DNA of 30,211 nt, from the NCBI GenBank assembly GCA_963648205.1, contig CAVJCT010000004.1:1-30211 (forward strand), given 5' to 3'. The DNA is from UBA1181 sp963648205. Its GTDB lineage: Bacteria > Bacteroidota > Bacteroidia > Bacteroidales > Paludibacteraceae. A program made the position numbers and the translations under genes. The number at the start of each line of letters is the position of its first letter. Positions within the stretch are counted from its first letter, which is position 1. Positions 8,869-16,302 of this stretch are shown piece after piece. The notes under the pieces were generated by a model. It was not told the origin of the DNA. It saw only the letters and a list, made by a program, of their open reading frames with translations, and did not search any database.

Positions 8869-9519
8869 CTACTTGGTAACTTTCTTGCCGTAGCGATCGT
8901 CCATTTTGAGCAACACGTCTTGTGTGATGTCCATGGTTGTGTCGGCAAAAAGCACTTCTGCGCGGTTGATGATGAGTTTGTATCTTCCGTCGCTGTTGTA
9001 GGTCTTGAAGAAGGTGTCGATGGTGTCCATCAACTGGTTGGTGAGTTTGATCTGCTCGTTGGCAAACTCCTGCTCCAAACGCATTTGCATTGCCTGTAAG
9101 TCTTGATCTTTCTTCATCAAACGGTTTTGCTCTTGCTCTAACGACTCTTTTGTCAAGAATCCACCTGCTTGGTATTTCTGTTGGAAAACCTCTAATTCAG
9201 CCTGCAAACGTTTCTGCTCCGACTTCAATTTGTTGGTCGATTCAGCCTCTTTCTGAAGCAATTTCTCATTCCATTTCTTGTAGAAATCGAATTTCTGGAG
9301 TTTATCTTGTAACAAAGCCACGTTGACGTAGGCGATAGGGTAGTTGCCACAATTGTTTGATAATGAGGCGAATGATGAGTCGCATACAACGGAGCAAGTG
9401 TCATTCTTGGCTGTTGTCTCTGCTTGGCACGTTGGCGTAGACGTGAAATGCAGAACATACAATACGACAATGGCTACTGCGATGACAGCCAATGCGATAA
9501 TGTTTAAATTTTTCGTCAT
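8869..9519 (-). CDS. OmpH/Skp-family periplasmic chaperone, membrane anchored
   Basis: A 216-aa protein of the OmpH (Skp) family, which in Gram-negative cells holds unfolded outer-membrane proteins in the periplasm. Seen: an uncleaved-looking N-terminal hydrophobic segment (about residues 6-25), then IAYVNVALLQDKLQKFDFYKK-like start of the OmpH domain near residue 62, followed by a long Lys/Glu/Gln-rich coiled coil (about 80-170) and a short C-terminal beta region. The segment lacks a lipobox (the Cys after the helix is preceded by TPT), so I infer a membrane anchor rather than a lipoprotein. It lies 21 bp downstream of a 75-aa membrane protein gene and is probably co-transcribed with it, ending at the hairpin at 8804-8840. 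Confidence 0.87.
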   Translation of the reverse strand: MTKNLNIIALAVIAVAIVVLYVLHFTSTPTCQAETTAKNDTCSVVCDSSFASLSNNCGNYPIAYVNVALLQDKLQKFDFYKKWNEKLLQKEAESTNKLKSEQKRLQAELEVFQQKYQAGGFLTKESLEQEQNRLMKKDQDLQAMQMRLEQEFANEQIKLTNQLMDTIDTFFKTYNSDGRYKLIINRAEVLFADTTMDITQDVLLKMDDRYGKKVTK

Positions 9520-9540
9520 TTTTATGGTTCTTTTTTGTTT

Positions 9541-9768
9541 TTATTCCTTCTTGTTTTTAGTTTTCTCTTTTTGTGCTTTGCTCATCGGACGAATACCTTT
9601 GTACTCCATATAGTCTTGTGTCTGAGCACAATAAACACCTTCTTTATTCAATGCTTTGTTGCCTCCGACATGCGTGTTTGGAAATTTACGCTTGAAGAGG
9701 ATGCCCACTCCCAATAGCAAAAGGGAAATGGCAACAATCGCGAGTGTGAGCAAGAAAACTGTTAACAT
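9541..9768 (-). CDS. Small single-pass membrane protein, Bacteroidota conserved type
   Basis: A 75-aa protein. One N-terminal transmembrane helix (about residues 3-25) is followed by a basic stretch (KRKFPNTHVGGNKALNKEGV, 27-46) and a Lys/Glu-rich soluble tail. The FPNTHVGGNKAL...GVYCAQTQD pattern resembles small proteins I know from other Bacteroidales, none with a settled role. The layout (one helix, then a short tail) recalls the Na+-NQR assembly factor NqrM, but NqrM's Cys cluster is absent and only one Cys is present, so I do not assign that function. It is the first gene of a two-gene unit with OmpH (21 bp gap). A TACTTTTG box lies 83 bp upstream. Confidence 0.75.
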   Translation of the reverse strand: MLTVFLLTLAIVAISLLLLGVGILFKRKFPNTHVGGNKALNKEGVYCAQTQDYMEYKGIRPMSKAQKEKTKNKKE

Positions 9769-9850
9769 ACGACTCTTTTTTCTTTGACTGTATCAGACTT
9801 CCCAACTCCTTTAGAATCTCTGCGGATGAGGGTTGCCCAATATCCGACCG

Positions 9851-9858
9851 CAAAAGTA
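9851..9858 (-). promoter_or_regulatory. Candidate -7 box (TACTTTTG) for the 75-aa protein/ompH unit
   Basis: The minus strand reads TACTTTTG, a full match to TAnnTTTG. No clear TTTG at the -33 spacing. Transcription would start near 9844, leaving a leader of about 75 nt before the ATG at 9768. Confidence 0.5.
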
Positions 9859-9996
9859 AAATTTACATTTTATACGATAAAAATCTGAAATGCGATTTTT
9901 AGAATTATTCAGAACTAATTGAAATATTTAACATATTTTAATGACATACAACGACATCCGAAAGGAACGGCGAAATCAAGTGTCATAGAAATTTCT

Positions 9997-10004
9997 TATT
10001 TTTG
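9997..10004 (+). promoter_or_regulatory. Candidate -7 box (TATTTTTG) for the DUF5103 gene
   Basis: TATTTTTG matches TAnnTTTG. Transcription would start near 10011, almost on the first ATG at 10013 and 11 nt before the second ATG at 10022. This favours the second ATG as the true start. The -33 element is not convincing. Confidence 0.45.
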
Positions 10005-10021
10005 GATAAAATATGCCTTGT

Positions 10022-11320
10022 ATGAATCAGAATTTGATTTCAAAAAGAAATAGTTTTTGTCTGTTGATATGGTTGCTGCTGGGTGTGTCTCAACTCTCTT
10101 TTGCGGTGGAGTCTAACACCAATAAATATCGCACGCGCACGTTCACGGATGATATTCAGACGTTGCAAATCTATTTGAACGACAATCAGTTAGACTATCC
10201 CGTGATGAAGTTGGAGTCGACCGACTACATAACCGTTTCCTTCGATTATATGTCGATGCAGTACCCTCATTTGTCATACCGTATTAAAATGTGTCGCGCT
10301 GATTGGAGTGCCTCAACGATGGACGAGTTGGAGTATCTGAAGGGTCTCAATGATGTGGTGATTGAAGATCCCGAACCGTCAATGAACACCACGTTCGACT
10401 ATTCTCATTATAAATTTAAAATTCCAAATGAAAGTCTAACTCCTTATCTGTCTGGTAATTATGTAGTCGAGATTTATGATTCTGAAAAACCTGAACTGAC
10501 GTTGGCAACGGGTTGTTTTTCAATAGAAGATAGCAGAGTTTCTTTTGAAAGCAAGGTTACTGGAAAGTCGGTTTATGGGGTGAACACGATGTATCAGCAC
10601 TTGACTTTTGAGATTTTCCCGAATGATAATTTTAGTCCGCTAAGCGACGAGTTGACAGTGGTGGTGCGCCAGAATGGAAGGCATGACAATGAGGTGTACG
10701 ACTTGAAGCCGACGTATGTGAAACCGACCTCTTTTGTATATGAGGATGAACGAAAACTCTCTTTTGAGGGTGGCCGAGAGTACAATGTGCTGGATTTTTC
10801 TCATCGATACCGGTACAGTGGAAAAATCAGTCGCATAGCCTATCATAATCCCTATTACCATGTGGAGGTGATGCCTGGAGCGCATGAAATCGGCACGAAC
10901 TATGTGTTTGATTATGATGTAGATGGACATTTTAAGGTGCATGGACAGGATGTCTGGAGCGAGTCGGAAATCGACTATTCAATCGTCCATTTCACCTATC
11001 CTGCGGAAGAGCCTTGGTTGGATGGTTCGCTCTATATAATGGGCGGTTTCAATGACAATTGGTTGGGCGAGAAGAATAAGATGGTCTATAATTTTGAAAG
11101 AAAACAATATGAATTGGCGTTGCTTTTGAAAAATGGGGGTTACAATTTCTTATATGCCTTTCTACCAGTGGATTGGAGTGATGGCGCAATGATTGAACGT
11201 GCGGAAGGAAGTCATTGGGAAACAGAAAATACCTATCAGATCTTCGTGTATTACAGACAGTTAGGTAGCAGTTACGACCAAGATCAGTTGGTGGGGTATT
11301 ATGAATTTACGAGCAAATAA
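10022..11320 (+). CDS. DUF5103 / type IX secretion plug-like protein
   Basis: A 432-aa secreted protein of the Bacteroidota DUF5103 family, whose N-terminal domain defines the T9SS plug protein that closes the SprA translocon in Flavobacterium. Seen: a signal peptide (basic start, then about 15 hydrophobic residues ending SQLSFA), the family block YRTRTFTDDIQTLQIYLND, beta-rich repeats, and a C-terminal domain with SLYIMGGFNDNW and NFLYAFLP that looks like a carbohydrate-binding/E-set fold. I place the start at 10022 rather than 10013 because it begins directly before the signal peptide and leaves a short leader after the promoter box. Members also occur in Bacteroidales without gliding, so a T9SS role here is not proven. 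dnaB follows with its own promoter box. Confidence 0.82.
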   Translation: MNQNLISKRNSFCLLIWLLLGVSQLSFAVESNTNKYRTRTFTDDIQTLQIYLNDNQLDYPVMKLESTDYITVSFDYMSMQYPHLSYRIKMCRADWSASTMDELEYLKGLNDVVIEDPEPSMNTTFDYSHYKFKIPNESLTPYLSGNYVVEIYDSEKPELTLATGCFSIEDSRVSFESKVTGKSVYGVNTMYQHLTFEIFPNDNFSPLSDELTVVVRQNGRHDNEVYDLKPTYVKPTSFVYEDERKLSFEGGREYNVLDFSHRYRYSGKISRIAYHNPYYHVEVMPGAHEIGTNYVFDYDVDGHFKVHGQDVWSESEIDYSIVHFTYPAEEPWLDGSLYIMGGFNDNWLGEKNKMVYNFERKQYELALLLKNGGYNFLYAFLPVDWSDGAMIERAEGSHWETENTYQIFVYYRQLGSSYDQDQLVGYYEFTSK

Positions 11321-11369
11321 TCGTCGTTTCAAAACCCGAATTGACGACTGAAAAAGCAAATAAAAACGC

Positions 11370-11377
11370 TATCTTTG
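11370..11377 (+). promoter_or_regulatory. Candidate -7 box (TATCTTTG) for dnaB
   Basis: TATCTTTG is a full TAnnTTTG match, 21 bp before the dnaB ATG at 11399, giving a leader of about 15 nt. The nearest TTG (11341-11343) is 26 bp upstream of it, longer than the usual 19-21. Confidence 0.55.
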
Positions 11378-11398
11378 TAGAAAGTAATTGAAGAGAAC

Positions 11399-12931
11399 AT
11401 GGCAGAAGAAGTAGCAAAGAAAAAGTGGACTTATAAGAAGAAAGAAGAGTCTAATAACTATGCAAAATTACCACCACAAGCAACCGAGTTGGAGGATGCT
11501 GTTTTGGGTGCGTTGATGTTGGAGAAGGACGCGTACAGTGCCGTGTGTGACACCCTTTCGCCCGACTGTTTCTATAAAGACTCGAACAAGTTGATCTACG
11601 AGGCGATGCTCGAGTTGGTGGCTAATCAGGAACCTATCGATATGCTGACGGTGCAACAGCAATTGCACAAACAAGGCAAGTTGGAGGAAGCCGGGGGAGC
11701 ATACCATATTGCGAAACTGACCGCTGGCGTTACTTCTACCGTGCATGTTGAATATCATGCGAGAATCTTGGCTCAAAAAGCGTTGGCTCGACAGATTATC
11801 AACTACTCTTCGGAGATTATGAAACTCGCCTACGAAGAGACAATGGATATTGATGATGTCGTACAACGTGCTGAGAGTGAGTTGTTTAAGATTTCAAATA
11901 ATAGCCTGAAGAAAGATTTCGTGGGCATCGGCGATGTGGTTACGGAGGCAATCCGACGCATTGAGGATGCAGGAAAACGACCTGAAGGATTGAGTGGAAT
12001 CGCCAGTGGTTTCCACGCTTTGGATAAGATTACTTCGGGTTGGCAACGTTCCGATTTGGTGATTATCGCTGCCCGTCCTGCCATGGGTAAAACAGCGTTT
12101 GTGTTGTCAATGGCGAAGAACATTGCGGAGAGAGGCGTGCCTATCGCTGTGTTCTCTCTTGAGATGTCGAACATTCAGTTGACCAACCGTCTGTTGGTGA
12201 ACGCTACGGAGATTCCTGGTGAGAAAATCAAGAACGGAAAACTGGACCCTTCGGAGTGGGAGCGACTGAACCGTTTGTCTCGCCCTTTGGAGATGATGCA
12301 TATCTTCTTGGACGATTCTGCTGGACTGTCAATCATGGAGTTGAACACGAAAGCCCGCCGATTGGTGAAGGATCACGGTGTGAAACTCATCATCATCGAC
12401 TACTTGCAGTTGATGAACGCCAGCGGAATGAAGTTTGGTAGCCGTGAGCAGGAGGTGAGTATGATTTCACGTTCGCTGAAGCAGTTGGCGAAGGAGTTGG
12501 ATATCCCTGTCATCGCCTTGTCTCAGTTGAACCGTGGTGTGGAGAAATCGGAAGACAAACGACCTGGATTGGCAGACTTGCGTGAGTCTGGAGCCATCGA
12601 GCAAGATGCCGATATGGTGTTGTTCATCCACCGTCCAGAGTACTACCATATAGAGGAAGACGCACAAGGAAATAGTCTGAAAGGTATTGCTCAAATCATC
12701 ATTGCCAAGCATCGTAATGGTGCGGTAGGGGATGTCAACTTGCGATTTGTGTCAGAGTTGGCACGTTTCCAAAATTTGGAAGACGATTACAACGATGACA
12801 ATAGATCTACCTCTTCAAGAACTACAGGTCAAGGCTCACGATTCAACAATATCAGTACTACGTCAGATTTCAGTTCTGCATCAAGTCCTGCACCATCGAA
12901 CGGTGGCAGCAACAATGATTTCCCATTCTAA
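11399..12931 (+). CDS. dnaB: Replicative DNA helicase DnaB
   Basis: A 510-aa hexameric 5'-3' helicase that opens the replication fork and recruits primase. Seen: the N-terminal helical DnaB domain starting LPPQATELEDAVLGALML (about residues 23-40), then the RecA-like domain with the start block GIASGFHALDKITSGWQ, Walker A ARPAMGKTAF, Walker B region LIIIDYLQLM, SQLNRGVEKS and the Arg-finger region HRPEYY. The last 45 residues are Ser/Gly/Asn-rich and low-complexity, probably disordered. Full length with no intein. The gene ends only 6 bp from the stop of the convergent yraN, and no terminator is visible between them. Confidence 0.97.
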   Translation: MAEEVAKKKWTYKKKEESNNYAKLPPQATELEDAVLGALMLEKDAYSAVCDTLSPDCFYKDSNKLIYEAMLELVANQEPIDMLTVQQQLHKQGKLEEAGGAYHIAKLTAGVTSTVHVEYHARILAQKALARQIINYSSEIMKLAYEETMDIDDVVQRAESELFKISNNSLKKDFVGIGDVVTEAIRRIEDAGKRPEGLSGIASGFHALDKITSGWQRSDLVIIAARPAMGKTAFVLSMAKNIAERGVPIAVFSLEMSNIQLTNRLLVNATEIPGEKIKNGKLDPSEWERLNRLSRPLEMMHIFLDDSAGLSIMELNTKARRLVKDHGVKLIIIDYLQLMNASGMKFGSREQEVSMISRSLKQLAKELDIPVIALSQLNRGVEKSEDKRPGLADLRESGAIEQDADMVLFIHRPEYYHIEEDAQGNSLKGIAQIIIAKHRNGAVGDVNLRFVSELARFQNLEDDYNDDNRSTSSRTTGQGSRFNNISTTSDFSSASSPAPSNGGSNNDFPF

Positions 12932-12937
12932 GGAATC

Positions 12938-13309
12938 TCACATATTCATTCCAGGCACGATGGCATCTTCGAAATGTTTGAGAGATGTGATCGTGCCATT
13001 ATTATCTACCACTATCGTGATGACATCAAAACGGGTGGGCTTCATCACTTTGAACTGACGAATATACGCATTAGCCGCATAAACCAGATTCCTGATTTTG
13101 CTGCGGTTGATGCTCTCTTCTGCGCCTACTAACAGACTCTTCCTTGTCTTCACTTCCGCAATCACCAAGTAGCGGTCGTTTTCTGCCACAATGTCCAATT
13201 CGAGATGCCCTCGATGCCAGTTGCGGTGTCTGATTTGAAAACCTTTCGACTGCAAATATTCGGCTGCTTTCTGCTCGCCAAATAAGCCTAACTCATTATG
13301 TTCTGCCAT
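12938..13309 (-). CDS. yraN: UPF0102 family protein YraN
   Basis: A 123-aa protein of the UPF0102 family, which has a restriction-endonuclease-like fold. Seen: GLFGEQKAAEYLQSKGFQI (8-26), NWH, then LELDIVAEN and VIAEVKTRK, the D...ExK layout of the PD-(D/E)XK fold, and RFDVITI near the C-terminus. Its function is not established; a role in DNA processing is usual speculation. Stop is TGA, showing that TGA terminates in this genome. It is convergent with dnaB and has a consensus promoter at 13412-13443, which gives a leader of about 95 nt. Confidence 0.93.
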   Translation of the reverse strand: MAEHNELGLFGEQKAAEYLQSKGFQIRHRNWHRGHLELDIVAENDRYLVIAEVKTRKSLLVGAEESINRSKIRNLVYAANAYIRQFKVMKPTRFDVITIVVDNNGTITSLKHFEDAIVPGMNM

Positions 13310-13411
13310 TTTACAAACTTTTAGTCAATTTCTATCGAGTGAAGATAACCTTGTCGATTATCAGTTTTCAGACTCTCTTAGGAATGATAGATCCACATTT
13401 CTTATCTGTTG

Positions 13412-13443
13412 CAAAGGTAGTGAAAAAACTCTCCTGCCACAAA
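13412..13443 (-). promoter_or_regulatory. Bacteroidota promoter of yraN (TTTG-N20-TACCTTTG)
   Basis: On the minus strand TTTG (13443-13440) and TACCTTTG (13419-13412) are separated by exactly 20 bp, fitting the Bacteroidota primary-sigma consensus. The TTTG is the end of the T-tract of the tRNA-Asn terminator, so terminator and promoter overlap. Confidence 0.75.
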
Positions 13444-13445
13444 AA

Positions 13446-13470
13446 AAGCCACAGTATTGAACTGTGGCTT
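13446..13470 (-). terminator. Intrinsic terminator of tRNA-Asn
   Basis: A perfect 10-bp stem (13446-13455 with 13461-13470) and 5-nt loop, followed on the minus strand by a T run. It begins 1 nt after the tRNA discriminator base, so the trailer is essentially the hairpin. Confidence 0.9.
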
Positions 13471-13471
13471 G

Positions 13472-13545
13472 CGCTCCCTCTTGGGCTTGAACCAAGGACC
13501 CCCTGATTAACAGTCAGATGCTCTGACCAACTGAGCTAAGGAAGC
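13472..13545 (-). tRNA. tRNA-Asn (anticodon GTT)
   Basis: The minus strand folds into a complete 74-nt cloverleaf. The acceptor GCTTCCT pairs with AGGGAGC (one G-U), the D arm has GCTC/GAGC with AGTTGGTC, the anticodon stem is 5 bp, the 7-nt loop CTGTTAA has anticodon GTT (13511-13509), and the T arm is CTTGG-TTCAAGC-CCAAG. The discriminator is G. CCA is not encoded and must be added after transcription. It lies just downstream of clpC on the same strand but has its own promoter. Confidence 0.96.
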
Positions 13546-13570
13546 ATTCCGCTTTTCTTCTAAAGCGGTG

Positions 13571-13601
13571 CAAAGGTATGAACATTATTTGACACTTGCA
13601 A
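13571..13601 (-). promoter_or_regulatory. Promoter of tRNA-Asn (TTG-N20-TACCTTTG)
   Basis: TACCTTTG (13578-13571) has TTG (13601-13599) 20 bp upstream on the minus strand. Transcription would start near 13564, about 20 nt before the tRNA. The -33 element lies within the last codons of clpC. A CCGCTTT/AAAGCGG hairpin (13549-13568) lies between start and tRNA. Confidence 0.7.
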
Positions 13602-16104
13602 CTTTACAAGTGATTTTTTTGCTGTCAGCGTCAAAATTTATTTCTATGGTATCGCCAGGTTGTGCCGTTTGTGCCAAAAGCAACTCGGCAACCTCATCTT
13701 CAATATATTTCTGGATGGCACGCTTCAACGGACGGGCACCAAACTGCACGTCGTAACCTTGCTCTGCAATGTAGTTCTTGGCAGCCTCGGTCAACACTAA
13801 GTGGTAGCCCAATTTTTCAATGCGCTCGTAGACACCCTTCAACTCCAAATCGATGATTTTGAAGATGGACTCTTTCGAGAGTTGGTCGAACATAATCACT
13901 TCGTCGATACGGTTGAGGAACTCTGGCGAGAAGGTTTTATTTAAAGCCTTGTTGATTACGCTGTGACCGAACTCGGTGTCGATCTCCTTCGCGCTGGTGG
14001 CAAAACCAACTCCCTTGCCAAAGTCTTTCAACTGGCGAGTTCCTGCATTGGAGGTCATAATGATGATGGTGTTCTTGAAGTCCACTTGGCGACCGTTGCT
14101 ATCGGTGAGTCGACCTTCGTCCAACACTTGCAAGAGAAGGTTGAAAACATCCGCATGAGCCTTCTCCAACTCATCTAATAATACGATGGAGTAAGGTTTG
14201 CGGCGAACTTTCTCAGTCAACTGTCCACCCTCGTCATATCCGACATATCCTGGAGGCGCACCGATCAAACGTGAAACGGAGTATTTCTCCATATATTCGC
14301 TCATGTCGACACGGATCAAAGCGTCTGACGAACCAAACATCTCCTTCGCCAAAATCTTCGCCAAGTAAGTCTTTCCGACACCCGTAGGACCGACAAAAAT
14401 GAAAGAACCAATTGGACGATTCGGATCTTTCAAACCGATACGACTACGTTGGATGGATTTGACAATCTTCGTAACGGCATCGTCTTGACCAATCACTTTG
14501 CCAACGAGTGTCTCACGCATCGTGCGAAGTCGCTCGTTTTCCTCCTTCGCAATATTTTGAATAGGAACGCCCGACATCATTGAAACGACGTTGCGAATAT
14601 CCTCTTCGGTAACCTTTTTGACATTCTTACGCATCTCCTCTTCGAAGCGTTGACGTTCATCGTCAATCTCCTTTAAGATTTGTTTTTCGCTGTCGCGCAG
14701 ATTGGCTGCCAACTCGAAATCTTGGTCTTTTACAGCCTGTTCTTTCTGAGTCGTCAGAGCCTTACGCTTCTCTTCCAACTCGTCGAAGATTGGAGGAAGA
14801 GCGACGGTCGAGATATGCGTGCGTGCGCCAGCCTCGTCTAAAGCGTCGATAGCCTTATCGGGGAATGCACGGTCGGAGATATAGCGGTCGGTGTACTTGA
14901 CGCAGGCTTGCAGAGCCTCTTCCGTATAAGAAACGAAATGGTGGTCTTCGTAGCGTTTTTTGATATTGCGCAGAATCTGCAAAGTCTCTTCAGCCGAAGT
15001 TGGGTCGACGATGATTTTTTGGAAACGACGTTCCAAAGCGCCATCTTTTTCGATATGCTCCCTGTACTCGTTGAGGGTGGTTGCTCCGATACATTGCACG
15101 TCGCCACGAGCCAATGCAGGCTTCAAAATATTAGCAGCGTCCAATGATCCAGGAGAAGAACCTGCGCCCACGATTGTGTGAATCTCGTCGATGAAGAGAA
15201 TCACGTCAGGGTTCTTTTTCAACTCGTTGATGATAGACTTGATACGCTCTTCAAACTGACCGCGGTATTTTGTGCCAGCCACGACAGAAGCCATATCCAA
15301 GGCAATGATTTTCTTGTTGAAGAGAACGTGCGACACCTTTTTCTCTGCGATACGTTGAGCCAAACCCTCCACGATAGCCGATTTTCCAACACCAGGTTCA
15401 CCGATGAGAACTGGGTTGTTTTTCTTTCTACGAGTAAGAATTTGGCAAACACGTTCGATCTCTTTCTCACGGCCAACGACAGGGTCTAAAGCGCCGTTGA
15501 TGGCTGCCTTAGTCAGGTTGGTTCCGAAATTATCGAGAACGGGAGTCGGACTTGAGATTTTCGATCCCGAAGGTTTCTCTTCCGAATTGCCGTTATTATT
15601 ATTGTTAGGAGTGTTGCCTTGAGGCTCATCCTTTTCGTCGTCAATAAAAGCGTTTTGAGGGGTGATGTTATTAGCGTCTCCCATTATGAATTCTTTAATA
15701 TTACGGTAGGTTACATTTTCGCTGAGAAGCACTTGCGCTGCCACGTTAGAATTGTCTTTCATAATGGCAAGTAGCAGATGTTCAGGTTCTTGTGTCTGAC
15801 TTTGGTAGAGGCGGGACTCGAGCATCATCAGTTTAAGAATCTTCTCAGTTGATTTGAGTAGGGGAATTTCTGCGTTGACGGGGATTTCCGCGTCGGTGCG
15901 CAGTTTGTCGTCTAATGTCTGTTTAACGTAAGCGAGGTCTACGTTCAGACGCATCAGAATATCGACGGCAAGATTCTCCTTACCGCGGAGCAGACCTAAA
16001 AGGAGGTGCTCCGGGCAGACATAGTTGTTGCCCAAACGAATGGCTTCGTCTCGGCTGAACATCAGAATCTCTTTGACCTTCTGTGAGTAACTTGTTGTGT
16101 CCAT
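13585..16104 (-). CDS. clpC: ClpC-type AAA+ unfoldase (ATP-dependent Clp protease subunit)
   Basis: An 839-aa two-ring Clp ATPase that unfolds proteins and feeds them to ClpP. Seen: two N-terminal Clp repeats (YVCPEHLLLGLL about 28-39 and EPEHLLLAIM about 106-115), an Asn/Gly/Ser-rich linker (about 162-180), the first AAA+ domain with Walker A GEPGVGKSA (235-243) and LFIDEIHT, a short middle domain with a UVR-like segment (QAVKDQDFELAANLRDSEK), and the second AAA+ domain with GPTGVGKT and LLDELEKAHADV. The short middle domain and the VGF loop (GKGVGFATS) that docks onto ClpP mark it as ClpC rather than the disaggregase ClpB. It is divergent from gyrA across a 198-bp intergenic region. Confidence 0.94.
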   Translation of the reverse strand: MDTTSYSQKVKEILMFSRDEAIRLGNNYVCPEHLLLGLLRGKENLAVDILMRLNVDLAYVKQTLDDKLRTDAEIPVNAEIPLLKSTEKILKLMMLESRLYQSQTQEPEHLLLAIMKDNSNVAAQVLLSENVTYRNIKEFIMGDANNITPQNAFIDDEKDEPQGNTPNNNNNGNSEEKPSGSKISSPTPVLDNFGTNLTKAAINGALDPVVGREKEIERVCQILTRRKKNNPVLIGEPGVGKSAIVEGLAQRIAEKKVSHVLFNKKIIALDMASVVAGTKYRGQFEERIKSIINELKKNPDVILFIDEIHTIVGAGSSPGSLDAANILKPALARGDVQCIGATTLNEYREHIEKDGALERRFQKIIVDPTSAEETLQILRNIKKRYEDHHFVSYTEEALQACVKYTDRYISDRAFPDKAIDALDEAGARTHISTVALPPIFDELEEKRKALTTQKEQAVKDQDFELAANLRDSEKQILKEIDDERQRFEEEMRKNVKKVTEEDIRNVVSMMSGVPIQNIAKEENERLRTMRETLVGKVIGQDDAVTKIVKSIQRSRIGLKDPNRPIGSFIFVGPTGVGKTYLAKILAKEMFGSSDALIRVDMSEYMEKYSVSRLIGAPPGYVGYDEGGQLTEKVRRKPYSIVLLDELEKAHADVFNLLLQVLDEGRLTDSNGRQVDFKNTIIIMTSNAGTRQLKDFGKGVGFATSAKEIDTEFGHSVINKALNKTFSPEFLNRIDEVIMFDQLSKESIFKIIDLELKGVYERIEKLGYHLVLTEAAKNYIAEQGYDVQFGARPLKRAIQKYIEDEVAELLLAQTAQPGDTIEINFDADSKKITCKVASVK

Positions 16105-16132
16105 AGTAAACCCTTAAATATACATTTTCATC

Positions 16133-16148
16133 ATTCGGTAGGCCGAAT
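16133..16148 (-). other. Perfect 6-bp hairpin in the clpC leader
   Basis: ATTCGG and CCGAAT flank a 4-nt loop, about 30 nt upstream of the clpC start and within the predicted leader (transcription start near 16155). It could be an operator or an RNA structure. No T-tract, so it is not a terminator. Confidence 0.45.
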
Positions 16149-16161
16149 TAGTATTATTCTG

Positions 16162-16169
16162 CAAAACTA
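16162..16169 (-). promoter_or_regulatory. Candidate -7 box (TAGTTTTG) for clpC
   Basis: The minus strand reads TAGTTTTG, matching TAnnTTTG, with a leader of about 50 nt to the ATG at 16104. No TTTG stands at -33. Confidence 0.5.
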
Positions 16170-16236
16170 TAATAAAATTTGAGGAGATGAGGAGTATAAG
16201 AGGGTGCAAATTGTCGATTGTTGAAAACTATTAAAT

Positions 16237-16267
16237 TTTGTTGTATGCTACTTTTTTTGTACCTTTA
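16237..16267 (+). promoter_or_regulatory. Promoter of gyrA (TTTG-N19-TACCTTTA)
   Basis: TTTG (16237-16240) and TACCTTTA (16260-16267) are 19 bp apart; only the last base departs from TAnnTTTG. Transcription would start near 16274, leaving a leader of about 29 nt before the ATG at 16303. Confidence 0.65.
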
Positions 16268-16302
16268 CACACTTATTTAAAGAATGGAAAGCGAAATAAA
16301 TA

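Noticed and set aside
9421..9519. Lipoprotein signal in the OmpH-like protein (Cys after the N-terminal helix)
   Set aside because: The residues before the Cys (TPT) do not fit a lipobox, and the Cys lies too far past the helix end.
11399..12931. Intein in dnaB (common host gene) or in gyrA
   Set aside because: Both proteins have ordinary length and uninterrupted motifs.
13549..13568. CCGCTTT/AAAGCGG hairpin as clpC terminator
   Set aside because: No T-tract follows on the minus strand and it overlaps the predicted tRNA transcription start; recorded only as a hairpin.
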